Source: a virus. From it: a DNA stretch of 36,882 bases. The position numbers and the translations under genes were made by a program. This document shows positions 15,905-23,692 of this stretch, in pieces. Location of the stretch: positions 1 to 36,882 of the IMG/VR virus record IMGVR_UViG_3300044638_000429, one strand, 5' to 3'. The notes under the pieces were generated by a model. That model did not search any database and was not told the DNA's origin. It was given only the letters and a program-made list of their open reading frames with translations. Within the stretch, counting starts at the first letter, position 1. Every line of letters begins with the position of its first letter.

Positions 15905-16093
15905 CTACAGAGGCGTTTTAGAAATAATGAAATCTACGATTCTTTTGGAGTCATTGACAGGCAAGATGTAGAGCAGGTCTAGAAACCAATCAATTGCAAG
16001 AGCACCAGCGCAGCACTTGATAAAACGATCAGCCCCAAGTCGCCAGTCATCGCCGACATCAAACCACTTGAGTAAACCGAACACATCAAACAC
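15905..16093 (-). CDS. Small membrane-associated protein, 62 aa (GTG start)
   Basis: A 62-aa frame beginning at GTG, overlapping the end of the 163-aa gene by 8 bases. It contains a hydrophobic stretch (FIKCCAGALAIDWFLDLLYILPV) in the middle. A second, overlapping frame (15979-16086, ATG, 35 aa, hydrophobic C-terminal end) uses the same ribosome site GGAAGG at better spacing. Only one need be real; both encode a membrane-spanning segment. This lies in the lysis/accessory block. Confidence 0.4.
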   Translation of the reverse strand: MFDVFGLLKWFDVGDDWRLGADRFIKCCAGALAIDWFLDLLYILPVNDSKRIVDFIISKTPL

Positions 16094-16577
16094 ACCTTCC
16101 TGTTTTTTGGCAGAAGTCTATTAGTTCGCTCACACCAAAAACCGCAAAAAACATCAAAAAGCAAACAACAGCTATGACCAAAGCAATCTCAGTCATCTCC
16201 TCTGCTTTTTGTTTGGCTTTCTTTTCTTCGGCTTTTAGTGCGCTAATTTCTTTGGCATCATCCCTGTCCATCTCTGCTTGCCTAGCCTTGATACGGCTCC
16301 ACACGTCTGCACGGCCACTAGCTTGGAAAATCAGTTTTAGCTCTTCTTCAAACCTTTTCGCTTCATCTAGTGCAACCTCGATTTGGAGGGCAACCCCCAT
16401 ATTCGATCCCTTTTTAGATCGCTTGGCCTCAAGCATCGATTTTCTAGCTACGCTGGCGGCATCAAACAAATTTGCAACCATCGGAGCTATGCTTCCGAGG
16501 TCGTTGGCGACTTTCGCTGCCTTCTTGACTAGCGAAATAGCTGAAGTGATGCCAGCGAGGGCTGTTACGGGATCCAT
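16086..16577 (-). CDS. Coiled-coil protein with C-terminal membrane anchor, 163 aa
   Basis: The N terminus is amphipathic (TALAGITSAISLVKKAAKVANDLGS). The middle is a charged helix rich in Glu/Lys/Arg (about 75-130, KARQAEMDRDDAKEISALKAEEKKAKQKAEEM). Then comes a strong transmembrane segment (IALVIAVVCFLMFFAVFGVS, about 131-150) and a short tail with two Cys. Preceded by GGAA. It may belong to the lysis machinery or be a virion/membrane protein; no family recognised. Confidence 0.6.
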   Translation of the reverse strand: MDPVTALAGITSAISLVKKAAKVANDLGSIAPMVANLFDAASVARKSMLEAKRSKKGSNMGVALQIEVALDEAKRFEEELKLIFQASGRADVWSRIKARQAEMDRDDAKEISALKAEEKKAKQKAEEMTEIALVIAVVCFLMFFAVFGVSELIDFCQKTGRCV

Positions 16578-16738
16578 TGGCTTTCCACTTCTGAAACTTT
16601 TTTAGGCTCTGTCTTGCCTTTTTCTCGCCACTTTAAGCACCAAACATCTAGCCTATCAGATGACCATGACCACCTGACGCACTCAAAGGCCGGTGCTGGG
16701 GCTTGTGCTGCTGGCGGTGGTGGCGGCAGCGCGTCCAT
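16565..16738 (-). CDS. Proline-rich small protein, 57 aa
   Basis: The ATG at 16738 lies just after the stop of the 75-aa holin-like gene. The protein opens MDALPPPPPAAQAPAPAFECV and ends with a Lys/Glu-rich segment (KWREKGKTEPKKVSEVE). The proline-rich N terminus and the embedded position in the lysis block recall Rz1-type o-spanins, but there is no signal peptide or lipobox Cys in the right place, so that is not claimed. Overlaps the next gene by 13 bases. Confidence 0.5.
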   Translation of the reverse strand: MDALPPPPPAAQAPAPAFECVRWSWSSDRLDVWCLKWREKGKTEPKKVSEVESQWIP

Positions 16739-16739
16739 G

Positions 16740-16967
16740 TCAGCGTGCCTTGAAGTGTTCCCAGAAGGCCGCAGCCGCCACGAACAGACCACCCAGCCAC
16801 AGCAGGGGCTTGGCCAGCTTGCTGAGTGTCTCCAACACCTTGAATGCACCTTGGGCAGCGCTGAAAGCAGCAGTCACATCCTTGGTGCTTTCAGTCAGGG
16901 CATCCACCTTCACCTCAACAGCGACAAGCCTGTCGTAGATCTCTCGGTGGGTGATGTCTTCGGTCAT
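16740..16967 (-). CDS. XhlA-like holin/haemolysin-type membrane protein, 75 aa
   Basis: The N-terminal two-thirds is a predicted coiled coil (REIYDRLVAVEVKVDALTESTKDV), followed by one transmembrane helix (KPLLWLGGLFVAAAAFWEHF) and a short basic tail. This is the layout of XhlA-type phage lysis accessory proteins. It overlaps the upstream XkdW-like gene by 4 bases. With the 3TM holin, the phage would have two candidate holins. Confidence 0.6.
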   Translation of the reverse strand: MTEDITHREIYDRLVAVEVKVDALTESTKDVTAAFSAAQGAFKVLETLSKLAKPLLWLGGLFVAAAAFWEHFKAR

Positions 16968-17224
16968 GGCTTAGGAAACTCTTGTTTTACCGCAGTGATT
17001 GCGGCCTTCCATGCGTCCATGCCGCCGTGGTAGAGCAGATCAAACTGGTCAGGGATTGATGGGTAGGCAGCAGCGCGTTGGCCTTTATAGGCGTTGGGAT
17101 TGACCCATGCGTTGACCGCAGCCATGTCAATTTCTACCTTGTTGCCTTGTGCGTCAGATGCGCCAGCGCCATCATCAACAGACACAACATTTGGATACAG
17201 TGCATAAATTGCTTGATGGTTCAT
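16964..17224 (-). CDS. XkdW-like small phage protein, 86 aa
   Basis: An 86-aa protein with [19 protein letters not shown], then [43 protein letters not shown]. This pattern is common in small proteins encoded just after tail-fibre genes (XkdW-like). Such proteins are suspected tail-fibre assembly helpers, but this is not established. It overlaps the fibre gene by 4 bases (ATGA). Confidence 0.7.
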   Translation of the reverse strand: MNHQAIYALYPNVVSVDDGAGASDAQGNKVEIDMAAVNAWVNPNAYKGQRAAAYPSIPDQFDLLYHGGMDAWKAAITAVKQEFPKP

Positions 17225-18015
17225 GCTGCGATCTCCATAAGGGTAATGGTTGATTGACCAGTAAAAGTAGTGTCTAACGCTCTACGGTTGACAAAAATTG
17301 TGTCCGCACTAACATAAACTTGAATCTTGTATGTTGTCGCTGAAGTGGTTGCCGGAGAATCTAAATAAGATTGCGCCAAACTGAACATTGAAAATGTATA
17401 AGCCCCATTTAATACTGAACCTGTAACTCCAGTAGGAATAACAGTAGAACCTCTTAAAACCTGAAAAGCTGCATCACGACCAGCACTTGCGGAGTAAGAA
17501 AGGTTTGCAATTACTAATATTTTGCTTGATGAACTTGTTGGGGTAATTGTTGCGGCCAATCCAGTCACATCAACATAAGAGCCTGATGTTGTAGTAAAAA
17601 CATCGCTTTTAGTTGTGCTCACAACTTGCAATACAGAACCAGCCGGCAGTCTTGCAGCAGGAATTGTTCCCGTTAACTGTGTAGCAACTATGCTTTTATT
17701 GGTTAAGGTGTCTGTGGTTGCTCTGCCAACTAAAGTATCGGTAGCAGCAGGCAGCGTCAAGGTAGTAGTTCCGGCCACCGCTGTTGCTTTAACTGTTGTA
17801 GTTCCTGAAGTAGAGCCAGCAAATTTTGTTGTTCCGGCAAGCGTAAGTGTCTTACCAGTTCCAATGTTTAGGCCGACAGATGTGCCTGTGCCGGCTGCTG
17901 CAAAGATGGCGTCCACCGAGTCCAGGTCGGTGTTGATCTTCGTCCCCCATGTGTCTGTCGATGCGCCTACCTCTGGCTTCGTCAGCAATAGGTTGGTGGT
18001 GGTGGTATCTGCCAT
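17221..18015 (-). CDS. Tail fibre protein
   Basis: A 264-aa Thr/Ser/Gly-rich beta protein. The first 40 residues ([39 protein letters not shown]) are the conserved N-terminal anchor of many phage fibres. The shaft follows ([49 protein letters not shown]). The last 120 residues probably form the receptor-binding head. No enzymatic motif or chaperone domain. Confidence 0.8.
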   Translation of the reverse strand: MADTTTTNLLLTKPEVGASTDTWGTKINTDLDSVDAIFAAAGTGTSVGLNIGTGKTLTLAGTTKFAGSTSGTTTVKATAVAGTTTLTLPAATDTLVGRATTDTLTNKSIVATQLTGTIPAARLPAGSVLQVVSTTKSDVFTTTSGSYVDVTGLAATITPTSSSSKILVIANLSYSASAGRDAAFQVLRGSTVIPTGVTGSVLNGAYTFSMFSLAQSYLDSPATTSATTYKIQVYVSADTIFVNRRALDTTFTGQSTITLMEIAA

Positions 18016-18024
18016 GCGTTACTC

Positions 18025-18900
18025 CTAAATGGATGTCCAAGTCTCTGAATTATCAACGATTGAGACCCAAGTTTCTGCACTGTCGCTGATCGTTGTGTAA
18101 GTTTCTGCCGTATCGCCGATTGTCGTGTAAGTCTCAGCCGTGTCGCCGATGGCCGTGTAGCTTTCTGCCGCATCCGGTATCGCACCCCAGCCAAATCCAA
18201 AGATGATGCCAACAGCGCCGGCGGCTGCATTGCCGCTGATTTCAATTGAAATGACACTGCCAACACTGTCAACTGACCCCGTACCCTCAACACCAGTGAT
18301 GTCTTGGAACGATATGACCTCTGCGCCCATCGTGCCGACATCACCCGTGGCGCTGTTGCCGGTGACAATTGGCGATACAAAGACGGCTTGAACATCACCT
18401 ATGGCCGCATTGCCAGTGATGGCAATAGATACAGACAGCCCGATTGTTCCAACATTGCCTGTGGCAATTGTTCCATCTTCCTGAACAGATCTTGATGCTA
18501 AAACGCTGTCAACAGATAAAGTTGATTCGTTTCCATCTGCTTGGGCAGATGTTGATGTCGAAACGCTGCCAACAGATAAAGTTGACTCATTCCCATTTTC
18601 TTGAACAGATGTTGATACCGAAACGCTACCAACATTGCCAGTGGCAGCATTGCCACTTTCCTCAATAGTTCTAGCTGTTGTAACGCTACCAACAGCACCT
18701 GTGGCCGCATTGCCGGTGATGGCAACGGTTTTAGTAAAAGTTACAGTCCCGACACTGCCAGTGGCAACATTCCCATTCTCTTGGATAGACCTGGTGGCCA
18801 GTAATGTCCCAACAGCACCAGCGGCTTGATTGCCGCTGATGACGACATTGCCTATCCCGTAGACGCCCCTGCCGTAATAGCCCGTCCCATAAGCAGCCAT
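18025..18900 (-). CDS. Repeat-built tail-region protein, 291 aa
   Basis: After a Gly/Tyr-rich start (AAYGTGYYGRGVYGIGN), about ten imperfect repeats of about 20 residues run from residue 20 to 235. Each opens like GNxATGxVGTV and continues with a Ser/Thr-rich strand and a turn. The C terminus is a second repeat type: five tandem copies of a 10-residue unit, each centred on AET(Y/W). It is probably a fibrous or solenoid beta structure, between the fibre gene and a small tail protein. No homologous domain recognised. Confidence 0.65.
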   Translation of the reverse strand: MAAYGTGYYGRGVYGIGNVVISGNQAAGAVGTLLATRSIQENGNVATGSVGTVTFTKTVAITGNAATGAVGSVTTARTIEESGNAATGNVGSVSVSTSVQENGNESTLSVGSVSTSTSAQADGNESTLSVDSVLASRSVQEDGTIATGNVGTIGLSVSIAITGNAAIGDVQAVFVSPIVTGNSATGDVGTMGAEVISFQDITGVEGTGSVDSVGSVISIEISGNAAAGAVGIIFGFGWGAIPDAAESYTAIGDTAETYTTIGDTAETYTTISDSAETWVSIVDNSETWTSI

Positions 18901-18915
18901 GCCGCTGCCCCTTGG

Positions 18916-19371
18916 TTAAGCCAGACGAATCAGGCCGGTGCTTGCATCGTTGGTTGGCATGGTAAGCGTGAATGTTCCAGCGGTCACTGTCTGTGAGCCA
19001 AAGGTGTGGACGCTGACCGCCTTGTTGCTTTGCGTGCTGTTGTAAATCAGGACAGCATCAAACGCTGTGCCAAGCGTGACCGAGGAATAAGTGATGCTGG
19101 CGCTGGGGGTCACAAAGGCTGTCGTGCCGCTGGTGCTTGGCGCAGTGCCAAAGGTCACTGTGACACCGCCGGCAGTGTAGCCAGTACCTGTCACTTCGCC
19201 TGTCGCGCTGTAGGCGGTAGTGGTCGCATTGACAGTGGCGCTGGCCAAGTACAGCGCGGCCTTGAAGGTGTCGGCAGTCGTTGCTGCACGGATAACGCCA
19301 GTGCCAAAGTTGTGGTGACCGACAAGCAGTTGGCCTTTGAAACTTGTACACATTGCCTGAGTATTCGCCAT
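18916..19371 (-). CDS. Tail/virion beta protein, 151 aa
   Basis: A Thr/Ala/Ser-rich beta-sandwich-like protein starting MANTQAMCTSFKGQLLVGHHNFG, with the segment FKAALYLASATVNATTTAYSATGEVTGTGYTAGG. This pattern is widespread in phages, encoded near adaptor and tail-fibre genes, and is usually listed as structural. Exact location in the particle unknown. Confidence 0.6.
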   Translation of the reverse strand: MANTQAMCTSFKGQLLVGHHNFGTGVIRAATTADTFKAALYLASATVNATTTAYSATGEVTGTGYTAGGVTVTFGTAPSTSGTTAFVTPSASITYSSVTLGTAFDAVLIYNSTQSNKAVSVHTFGSQTVTAGTFTLTMPTNDASTGLIRLA

Positions 19372-19381
19372 GATTTATTCC

Positions 19382-19570
19382 CTAAATTTGTTGGCTGATG
19401 CCATCAGCAAAAACACTGCGCTTGAGTGCCATATGAACAGATCGATGCACCATCTCGCCGTCTAACCAGTACTCGACCCAACTTGTTGTCTCAGTGTCGT
19501 TCTCCAGTGATCCTTCGCGCTTTTCAAGCAAAGAATCATCCATCTCGCCCTTGGTCGTTGTCACCAGCAT
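19382..19570 (-). CDS. Conserved hypothetical, 62 aa
   Basis: A small acidic protein with MLVTTTKGEMDDSLLEKREGSLENDTETTSWVEYWLDGEMVHRSVHMALKR. I recognise the VEYWLDGE-VHRSVH core as recurrent beside phage adaptor genes, but its role is unknown. It starts 3 bases after the adaptor gene; its ribosome site is weak. Confidence 0.55.
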   Translation of the reverse strand: MLVTTTKGEMDDSLLEKREGSLENDTETTSWVEYWLDGEMVHRSVHMALKRSVFADGISQQI

Positions 19571-19573
19571 AAT

Positions 19574-20197
19574 TTATCCAAAAGTCTTTGCACGGGTCAA
19601 CAAAGCTCCACCAGAGGAAGCGCTTCGATCATCGGCGGTTTGTGAATCGTTTAAGGCACGCTCATACAGCGTTGCCCATGTCTGAATTCTCGCATCATCT
19701 TGCAGGTATGGCGCAGCTTGGAGCAATGCTCCATAAAGATAAATGTCGGGGTTTGACGCCAAAAGCCAGTTGCTGGCCACGCTGTCCGACAGCTTTGTCA
19801 GTTTTGCGTAATAGGTCAACTCAATCGTGTAGTTTGCGTCCGGTGTCGGGACAATCCGAAACTGGTTGCCGACCACGCCAAAGAACTTGGGCTTGCCACT
19901 GGCCGTGTAGTTGGTTGCCTCGTTGTCCAGCGCATCAATGCTTAAAAACCCCAATGGGGTCTGCGGGTTGGTGCTGGTCAACTTCAGGGATTTTGTCTCT
20001 AGAAAGTCATCAGGCACAGCGCCATACTGCGCGTCAAAGTACGCATTGGCCCTGACAATCATCTGCCTTGTGCGCAGAGTGCGCTCCACTTGCGCCTCAG
20101 CCAAAGAGATAAAGTCAGGAATAGCAGCAGTCAAATCTGTACGATTCAACCAATCTGCAATGGATGCCTTTAGCTCGGTGTAGGTTGTCAGTGCCAT
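19574..20197 (-). CDS. Head-tail adaptor (SU10-type)
   Basis: A 207-aa protein opening ALTTYTELKASIADWLNRTDLTAAIPDFISLAEAQVERTLR, then PDDFLETKSLKL, YYAKLTKLSDS and NPDIYLYGALLQAAPYLQDD. This matches the adaptor family that forms the ring below the portal in SU10-like and P22-like phages. It is downstream of capsid and portal, as expected. Its ATG overlaps the preceding stop by one base. Confidence 0.75.
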   Translation of the reverse strand: MALTTYTELKASIADWLNRTDLTAAIPDFISLAEAQVERTLRTRQMIVRANAYFDAQYGAVPDDFLETKSLKLTSTNPQTPLGFLSIDALDNEATNYTASGKPKFFGVVGNQFRIVPTPDANYTIELTYYAKLTKLSDSVASNWLLASNPDIYLYGALLQAAPYLQDDARIQTWATLYERALNDSQTADDRSASSGGALLTRAKTFG

Positions 20198-20847
20198 TAT
20201 TGAGCCTCTTTTTCCATTTCCTCTTTGACGATCCAGGTGTGGTCATGGCGAAATTCAAATGTGCCAATGTGGCCAATTTCTTTTGAGACATCATGGTCGA
20301 TGTATATTTTGTAACCAAGCTCTTGCGCTTTCTTACAAAAGAACACATCCTCACCCATGTAGCCCCTGCTGGTCTGCCACGGCATATCGAACCAAGGCTC
20401 GCTCATGCCCTCAAACACCTCGCGCTTGATGAGCATTATGCCAGTGCCAATGCTTCCCACCTCTTCCAATCCGGTGGATTCTGGCATTGTGTAGACCGAC
20501 TGGCGCTTGCCTTCGGCGTCATAGTTCTGGGCAGTCGGGCCAGTTGGCATCCTGCGCCGTGCGCAGTTGGCCGCCACGATGGGCTGGTCGTGCTTCAAGA
20601 GCCGCTGCACCAGATCCTGTGGGAATGTCATGTCCGAGTCAATAAACAGGATGTGCGTGCATCCTTCAGCCATCGCGTCCAAGCAAAGGTCAGCCCTTTG
20701 GTTTTGGATAATTGTGCCTTGCATCAATTTCAGACTGATTGCGTCTGTGGTGTTGAGCGTGTGATAGGCCACCATGTTCACCATGCAGTAGGTGTAATTG
20801 GTGTGAACCTGATCACGGGCGGGGGTGCAAACGGCAATGTAGTTCAT
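20197..20847 (-). CDS. GT-A glycosyltransferase, 216 aa
   Basis: A 216-aa soluble protein with a GT-A layout: N-terminal strand IAVCTPARDQ, then GCTHILFIDSDMTFPQDLV with a metal-binding DSD (about 73-75), then GSIGTGIMLIKREVF, and a distal GYMGEDVFFCKKAQELGYKIYIDHD acidic motif. It lies between the adaptor gene and a small gene following the capsid gene, overlapping both. It may glycosylate a virion protein or host surface sugars; target unknown. Confidence 0.75.
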   Translation of the reverse strand: MNYIAVCTPARDQVHTNYTYCMVNMVAYHTLNTTDAISLKLMQGTIIQNQRADLCLDAMAEGCTHILFIDSDMTFPQDLVQRLLKHDQPIVAANCARRRMPTGPTAQNYDAEGKRQSVYTMPESTGLEEVGSIGTGIMLIKREVFEGMSEPWFDMPWQTSRGYMGEDVFFCKKAQELGYKIYIDHDVSKEIGHIGTFEFRHDHTWIVKEEMEKEAQ

Positions 20848-21161
20848 ACTTTCCCAGGTCGTGTTCTAAAAAATTGATTATCGGAATCGTTGAGCCAGCG
20901 CTTCATGTACTCTTGGTCATCGATCTTGCCCTCAGCCTTCATCTTGTAATAGAGAGCTTCGGGGATGGATGCCACCAAGTGCCACTCGCCTGTCCAGTTG
21001 GCTTTTTCATCAGTTGCGTTATAGATGGCCTTGTTGGCCTCAATAACCGCAGTCACATCTTGCTCAGTCTCAATGGTCACATCGCCGGTTTCTGCATTCT
21101 CATGCCAGTAGCGGGTTATGCCTTGATCCTTGTTTTCGCTAAATAGTCTTTTATGAATCAT
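20844..21161 (-). CDS. Conserved protein downstream of SU10-type capsid, 105 aa
   Basis: A 105-aa protein with HKRLFSENKDQGITRYWHENAETGDVTIETEQDVTAVIEANK and a C terminus ending WLNDSDNQFFRTRPGKV. The C-terminal 'WLND-D-RFFRTRPG' motif recurs in small proteins beside SU10-like capsid genes; function unknown. No clear ribosome site precedes the ATG at 21161, which lies right after the T-run of the capsid terminator, so this start is unusual. Confidence 0.6.
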   Translation of the reverse strand: MIHKRLFSENKDQGITRYWHENAETGDVTIETEQDVTAVIEANKAIYNATDEKANWTGEWHLVASIPEALYYKMKAEGKIDDQEYMKRWLNDSDNQFFRTRPGKV

Positions 21162-21163
21162 TT

Positions 21164-21189
21164 AAAAAAGAGCCAGATTTCTCTGGCCC
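21164..21189 (-). terminator. Intrinsic terminator after the capsid gene
   Basis: Read on the minus strand: an 8-bp stem with one G-U pair (GGGCCAGA at 21189-21182, TCTGGCTC at 21177-21170) with a GAAA tetraloop, followed by six T residues (21169-21164). It lies between the capsid stop and the next start. Partial termination here would raise capsid mRNA relative to downstream genes. Confidence 0.85.
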
Positions 21190-21205
21190 TTTCCGTTGCT
21201 TACTA

Positions 21206-22695
21206 TTAAGAAGTAATCAAGTCAGCAGCCAAGCCGTGGGCATTTTCAGCCGTCACTTTATGACCCCACTCAACGATCAGCATGCGCTTCTCAGCGTCAC
21301 CTGTCTTAGCCAATTCGACTTGCTGGTAAGGACGCAGCACAGTCATCTTGGCGTAGTCAGGATCGATCACCCACGCATCACGCTCACGCTGGAAGCGGTT
21401 CGCAATTACTTGCACATTGCCGAAATCACTGCATACATGTTAAATGAGATTCGCTATCTTCTCATCCCTCTTTCGAGGCTACCAGTTACTTGGTAGATCA
21501 GACTATCTCTTCACCCTCACTTTGAGGGGCTGGGTACTTCGAACCGCTTGGTTCTACGAGGCTCCCGCCTCTAGTCGTTACACCTTCCGATTTCTCGGCT
21601 TGGCTCGGTATTGTCCTTTGTCCGGCTTGACAGTTAGGAGGTTCACCGAATTCACCCAGTTACAAATAAGCATTGCTGCTTATCGACGCCATTAGTTAAC
21701 GTAGATATCGACAGCGCCCACTAGGGTTGCTGGCTTTGCGCCTCCATCAATGTTGAAACGGCTTGAAGCGATACCAGAGAAACCAGATACGCGCTGCTTG
21801 TTGACAGGGCCGCACATCAGGATCTTCGGTGTACCACCAGATGTCCAGACCTTCTGAATCACATTCTTGAGAATGGTTTCAGTGAAGGTACGCACATTGC
21901 CATCACTACGCGCATTGTTTGGCAATGTGGTGTAGCTTGGGTCAGCGCCGTTGGTCTGCTTGTCGGTGTTTGTTTTCACAAACGCGCCGAGGGATGCAGT
22001 CACACGGGCAGTCGTAGAGTCACCAGCCACAGCGATACCGCCGTTCAGCAGGACAAACTCTTGGTCGCGCTTCAACTCAGAACCACGCTTTGCGATCTGG
22101 TAAGCCAGTTCGCTACGGCGGCCAGCCTTGTTCACCACTTCTTCAGTGGCCGACAGGATGATCGTCTTGCGTGAGATCTGTGCGTAGTTTTGCAGACGCA
22201 CAGTTGCGGTCACAGCGTCAAACGATGCGACATCATCACCCTCAAGCTGAGCATTGGCAGCGGCTGCGGCCAATGTATCGGTTTGCCACTCGAACAGGCT
22301 GTTGGACACATTCTCGCGTCCAATGTTCGACATGTAAGGCGTTTCTTCCATCCGTGTTGGACAAGGATCGTTAAACCTTGCCTCCCTTTCGGGACTGCAT
22401 GTTTCCATGCAGATCAGACTATATCTTCACCCACTTTCGTGGGGCTAGGTGCTTCGGGCCACTTGGCCCTACGATCTTTCGATCTAGTCGTTGAACCTTC
22501 CTCTTGCGAGGCTCGGCTGCTGATTGCCCTCGGCTGCCTATCCGTTAGGGTTTCCCAGCAATTCTCCTAGTGTCAATTGCAAATTACTCTGCAACGGCCC
22601 TCAAGTTAAGGCGCAATGTTGGTGATCACATTGCTAAGATCTTCCCGAATACCCTTTGCAGAGTAGGTCAGGAATGTATTACTAACGATAGTCAT
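21206..22695 (-). CDS. Major capsid protein, SU10-like (DUF5309), split by two group I introns
   Basis: Three exons: 22695-22609 (29 codons, MTIVSNTFLTYSAKG to NIAP), 22351-21699 (or from 22348), and 21431-21206. Joined, they give 966 (or 963) nt, an uninterrupted frame of about 320 codons. Family landmarks appear only after joining: REDLSNVITNIAP followed by EETPYMSNIGRENVSN, FEWQTDTLAAAAANAQLEGDD, and DIYV followed by SDFGNVQVIANRFQRERD across the second junction. Unspliced, exon 1 meets TAA straight after the first junction, and exon 2 meets TAA two codons after its end. A GAGGAAA ribosome site precedes exon 1. The gene follows scaffold and portal genes. The order and length fit the SU10/N4-like capsid family. 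Confidence 0.9.
21432..21698 (-). ncRNA. Group I intron 2 in the capsid gene, about 267 nt, no ORF
   Basis: The minus-strand RNA starts after exon ACGU, which pairs with internal guide GCGU (intron nt 10-13), giving the U-G pair at the splice site. A GNRA-capped hairpin (AUAAGCA-GCAA-UGCUUAU) follows. P4 pairs UUCGGU (21650-21645) with ACCGAG (21609-21604). P7 pairs GACUA (21576-21572, in the GUGUAACGACUAGA element) with UAGUC (21505-21501, in AAGAGAUAGUCUGA). P9-like hairpins follow. The intron ends in G at 21432, so exon ...TACGT joins CAGTGATTTC in frame. Subgroup not assigned. Confidence 0.85.
22352..22608 (-). ncRNA. Group I intron 1 in the capsid gene, about 257-260 nt, no ORF
   Basis: On the minus strand, exon 1 ends GCCU, pairing with guide GGGC (22600-22597) with U-G at the splice site. 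P4: UGCUG (22560-22556) with CAGCA (22522-22518). P7: GACUA (22489-22485, in GUUCAACGACUAGA) with UAGUC (22421-22417, in AAGAUAUAGUCUGA). P8-like GAUC-gaaa-GAUC and P9-like hairpins (CUGCAUG-gaaa-CAUGCAG; UCCC-gaaa-GGGA) are clear. The 3' end is G at 22352, or at 22349 after a further AUG. Both keep the frame and differ by one Met codon. Confidence 0.87.
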
Positions 22696-22702
22696 GATTT
22701 CC

Positions 22703-23683
22703 TCATTTCAATAAAAGTTCAATTGCAGATGCCGCATCATCGATGCGACCGGTTTTTGCAAGACGCTGCTTTGCACGGACACTGTCAGTCGTTGTCGAAA
22801 CCCGACCCGCTGCACCTGGCTTGGCTGGTCGTGGGCCATTGTTCACCACAGGCTTGATGCCTTGACGCTTACTTACCATCTGGTCGAACAGTGCCGCTTT
22901 TCGCAGCAGTAAAACCAGCCGGTGATCGTAAACACTCTTCAAGTCTTCATCAGAAAAACCGGCAGACTTGGCAGACTCAATCAGCATTGCTTTTTCGAGC
23001 TTTGCTTTCTTTGGATCTTTCCACTCTGGCAGTGCCGCCAACAGCGCATCTTTCTGGCTTTCCAGATGCTGCTGCATAGACTGCTGCTGCTCTTGCTGAC
23101 TCAACTGGATAAGACGCTGCTGTTCGGCCTGAATAGCGTATGCCTTCTCCTGTCGCTCCCGCAAAACCTCTTTTTGCCGCACCCACTCGATTGGGTCTTC
23201 GTTGTAAAGACGATCCAAATCGACCTGCGGCTCTGAAGCCTGAAGCTGGGCTTGCAATGCTCCCAACAATTGAGCGTACTGTCCACGCTCGGCCCGAACT
23301 GCCTGCGTCTCTGCCTCGACTTGCTTTCGCACTTCGGCAATCTGCTGCGTTTTTCGGGTGTAGTCCTGAGTCCTTGAATAGCCTTTTTGGAGTTCGTCCA
23401 GCGTCACTGCGACTTCCTTACCGTCAACTTTGACGGTGAAAGTCTGTGGCTGTTCTTGCTCCTCTGACTCTTCCTCTTCTCCAGACTGTTCCTCCGAGGT
23501 TTCCTCCTCTAGCGCGTCTTCCACACCAGAGTCATCCTCCTCGGAGGCCGCTGCCGTTGAATCCTCTTCGGACTCTTCGGCTGGCTGCGTCTCGTCAAGT
23601 TCTGCTTGTCCTTCTTCAGGGGCTAACATTGCCGAGATAGCACTGGTCGCATCGACCATATTCATTGCTTGTATTTCTGCCAT
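22703..23683 (-). CDS. Capsid scaffolding protein
   Basis: A 326-aa protein between portal and capsid genes. The first 90 residues are extremely acidic (many EE and SEED runs). Next is a short beta segment (TFTVKVDGKEVAVTLDELQKGYSRTQDYTRKTQQ) and a long Gln/Glu-rich coiled coil (about 115-235). The C terminus is basic and helical (RAKQRLAKTGRIDDAASAIELLLK), as needed for capsid binding. Layout and position are classical for podovirus scaffolds. Confidence 0.8.
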   Translation of the reverse strand: MAEIQAMNMVDATSAISAMLAPEEGQAELDETQPAEESEEDSTAAASEEDDSGVEDALEEETSEEQSGEEEESEEQEQPQTFTVKVDGKEVAVTLDELQKGYSRTQDYTRKTQQIAEVRKQVEAETQAVRAERGQYAQLLGALQAQLQASEPQVDLDRLYNEDPIEWVRQKEVLRERQEKAYAIQAEQQRLIQLSQQEQQQSMQQHLESQKDALLAALPEWKDPKKAKLEKAMLIESAKSAGFSDEDLKSVYDHRLVLLLRKAALFDQMVSKRQGIKPVVNNGPRPAKPGAAGRVSTTTDSVRAKQRLAKTGRIDDAASAIELLLK

Positions 23684-23692
23684 GATATTTTC

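Noticed and set aside
22374-22408. ATG-started N-terminal extension of capsid exon 2 (METCSPERE...)
   Set aside because: It is intron 1 sequence (P9 region) read through; it has no family similarity and is removed by splicing.
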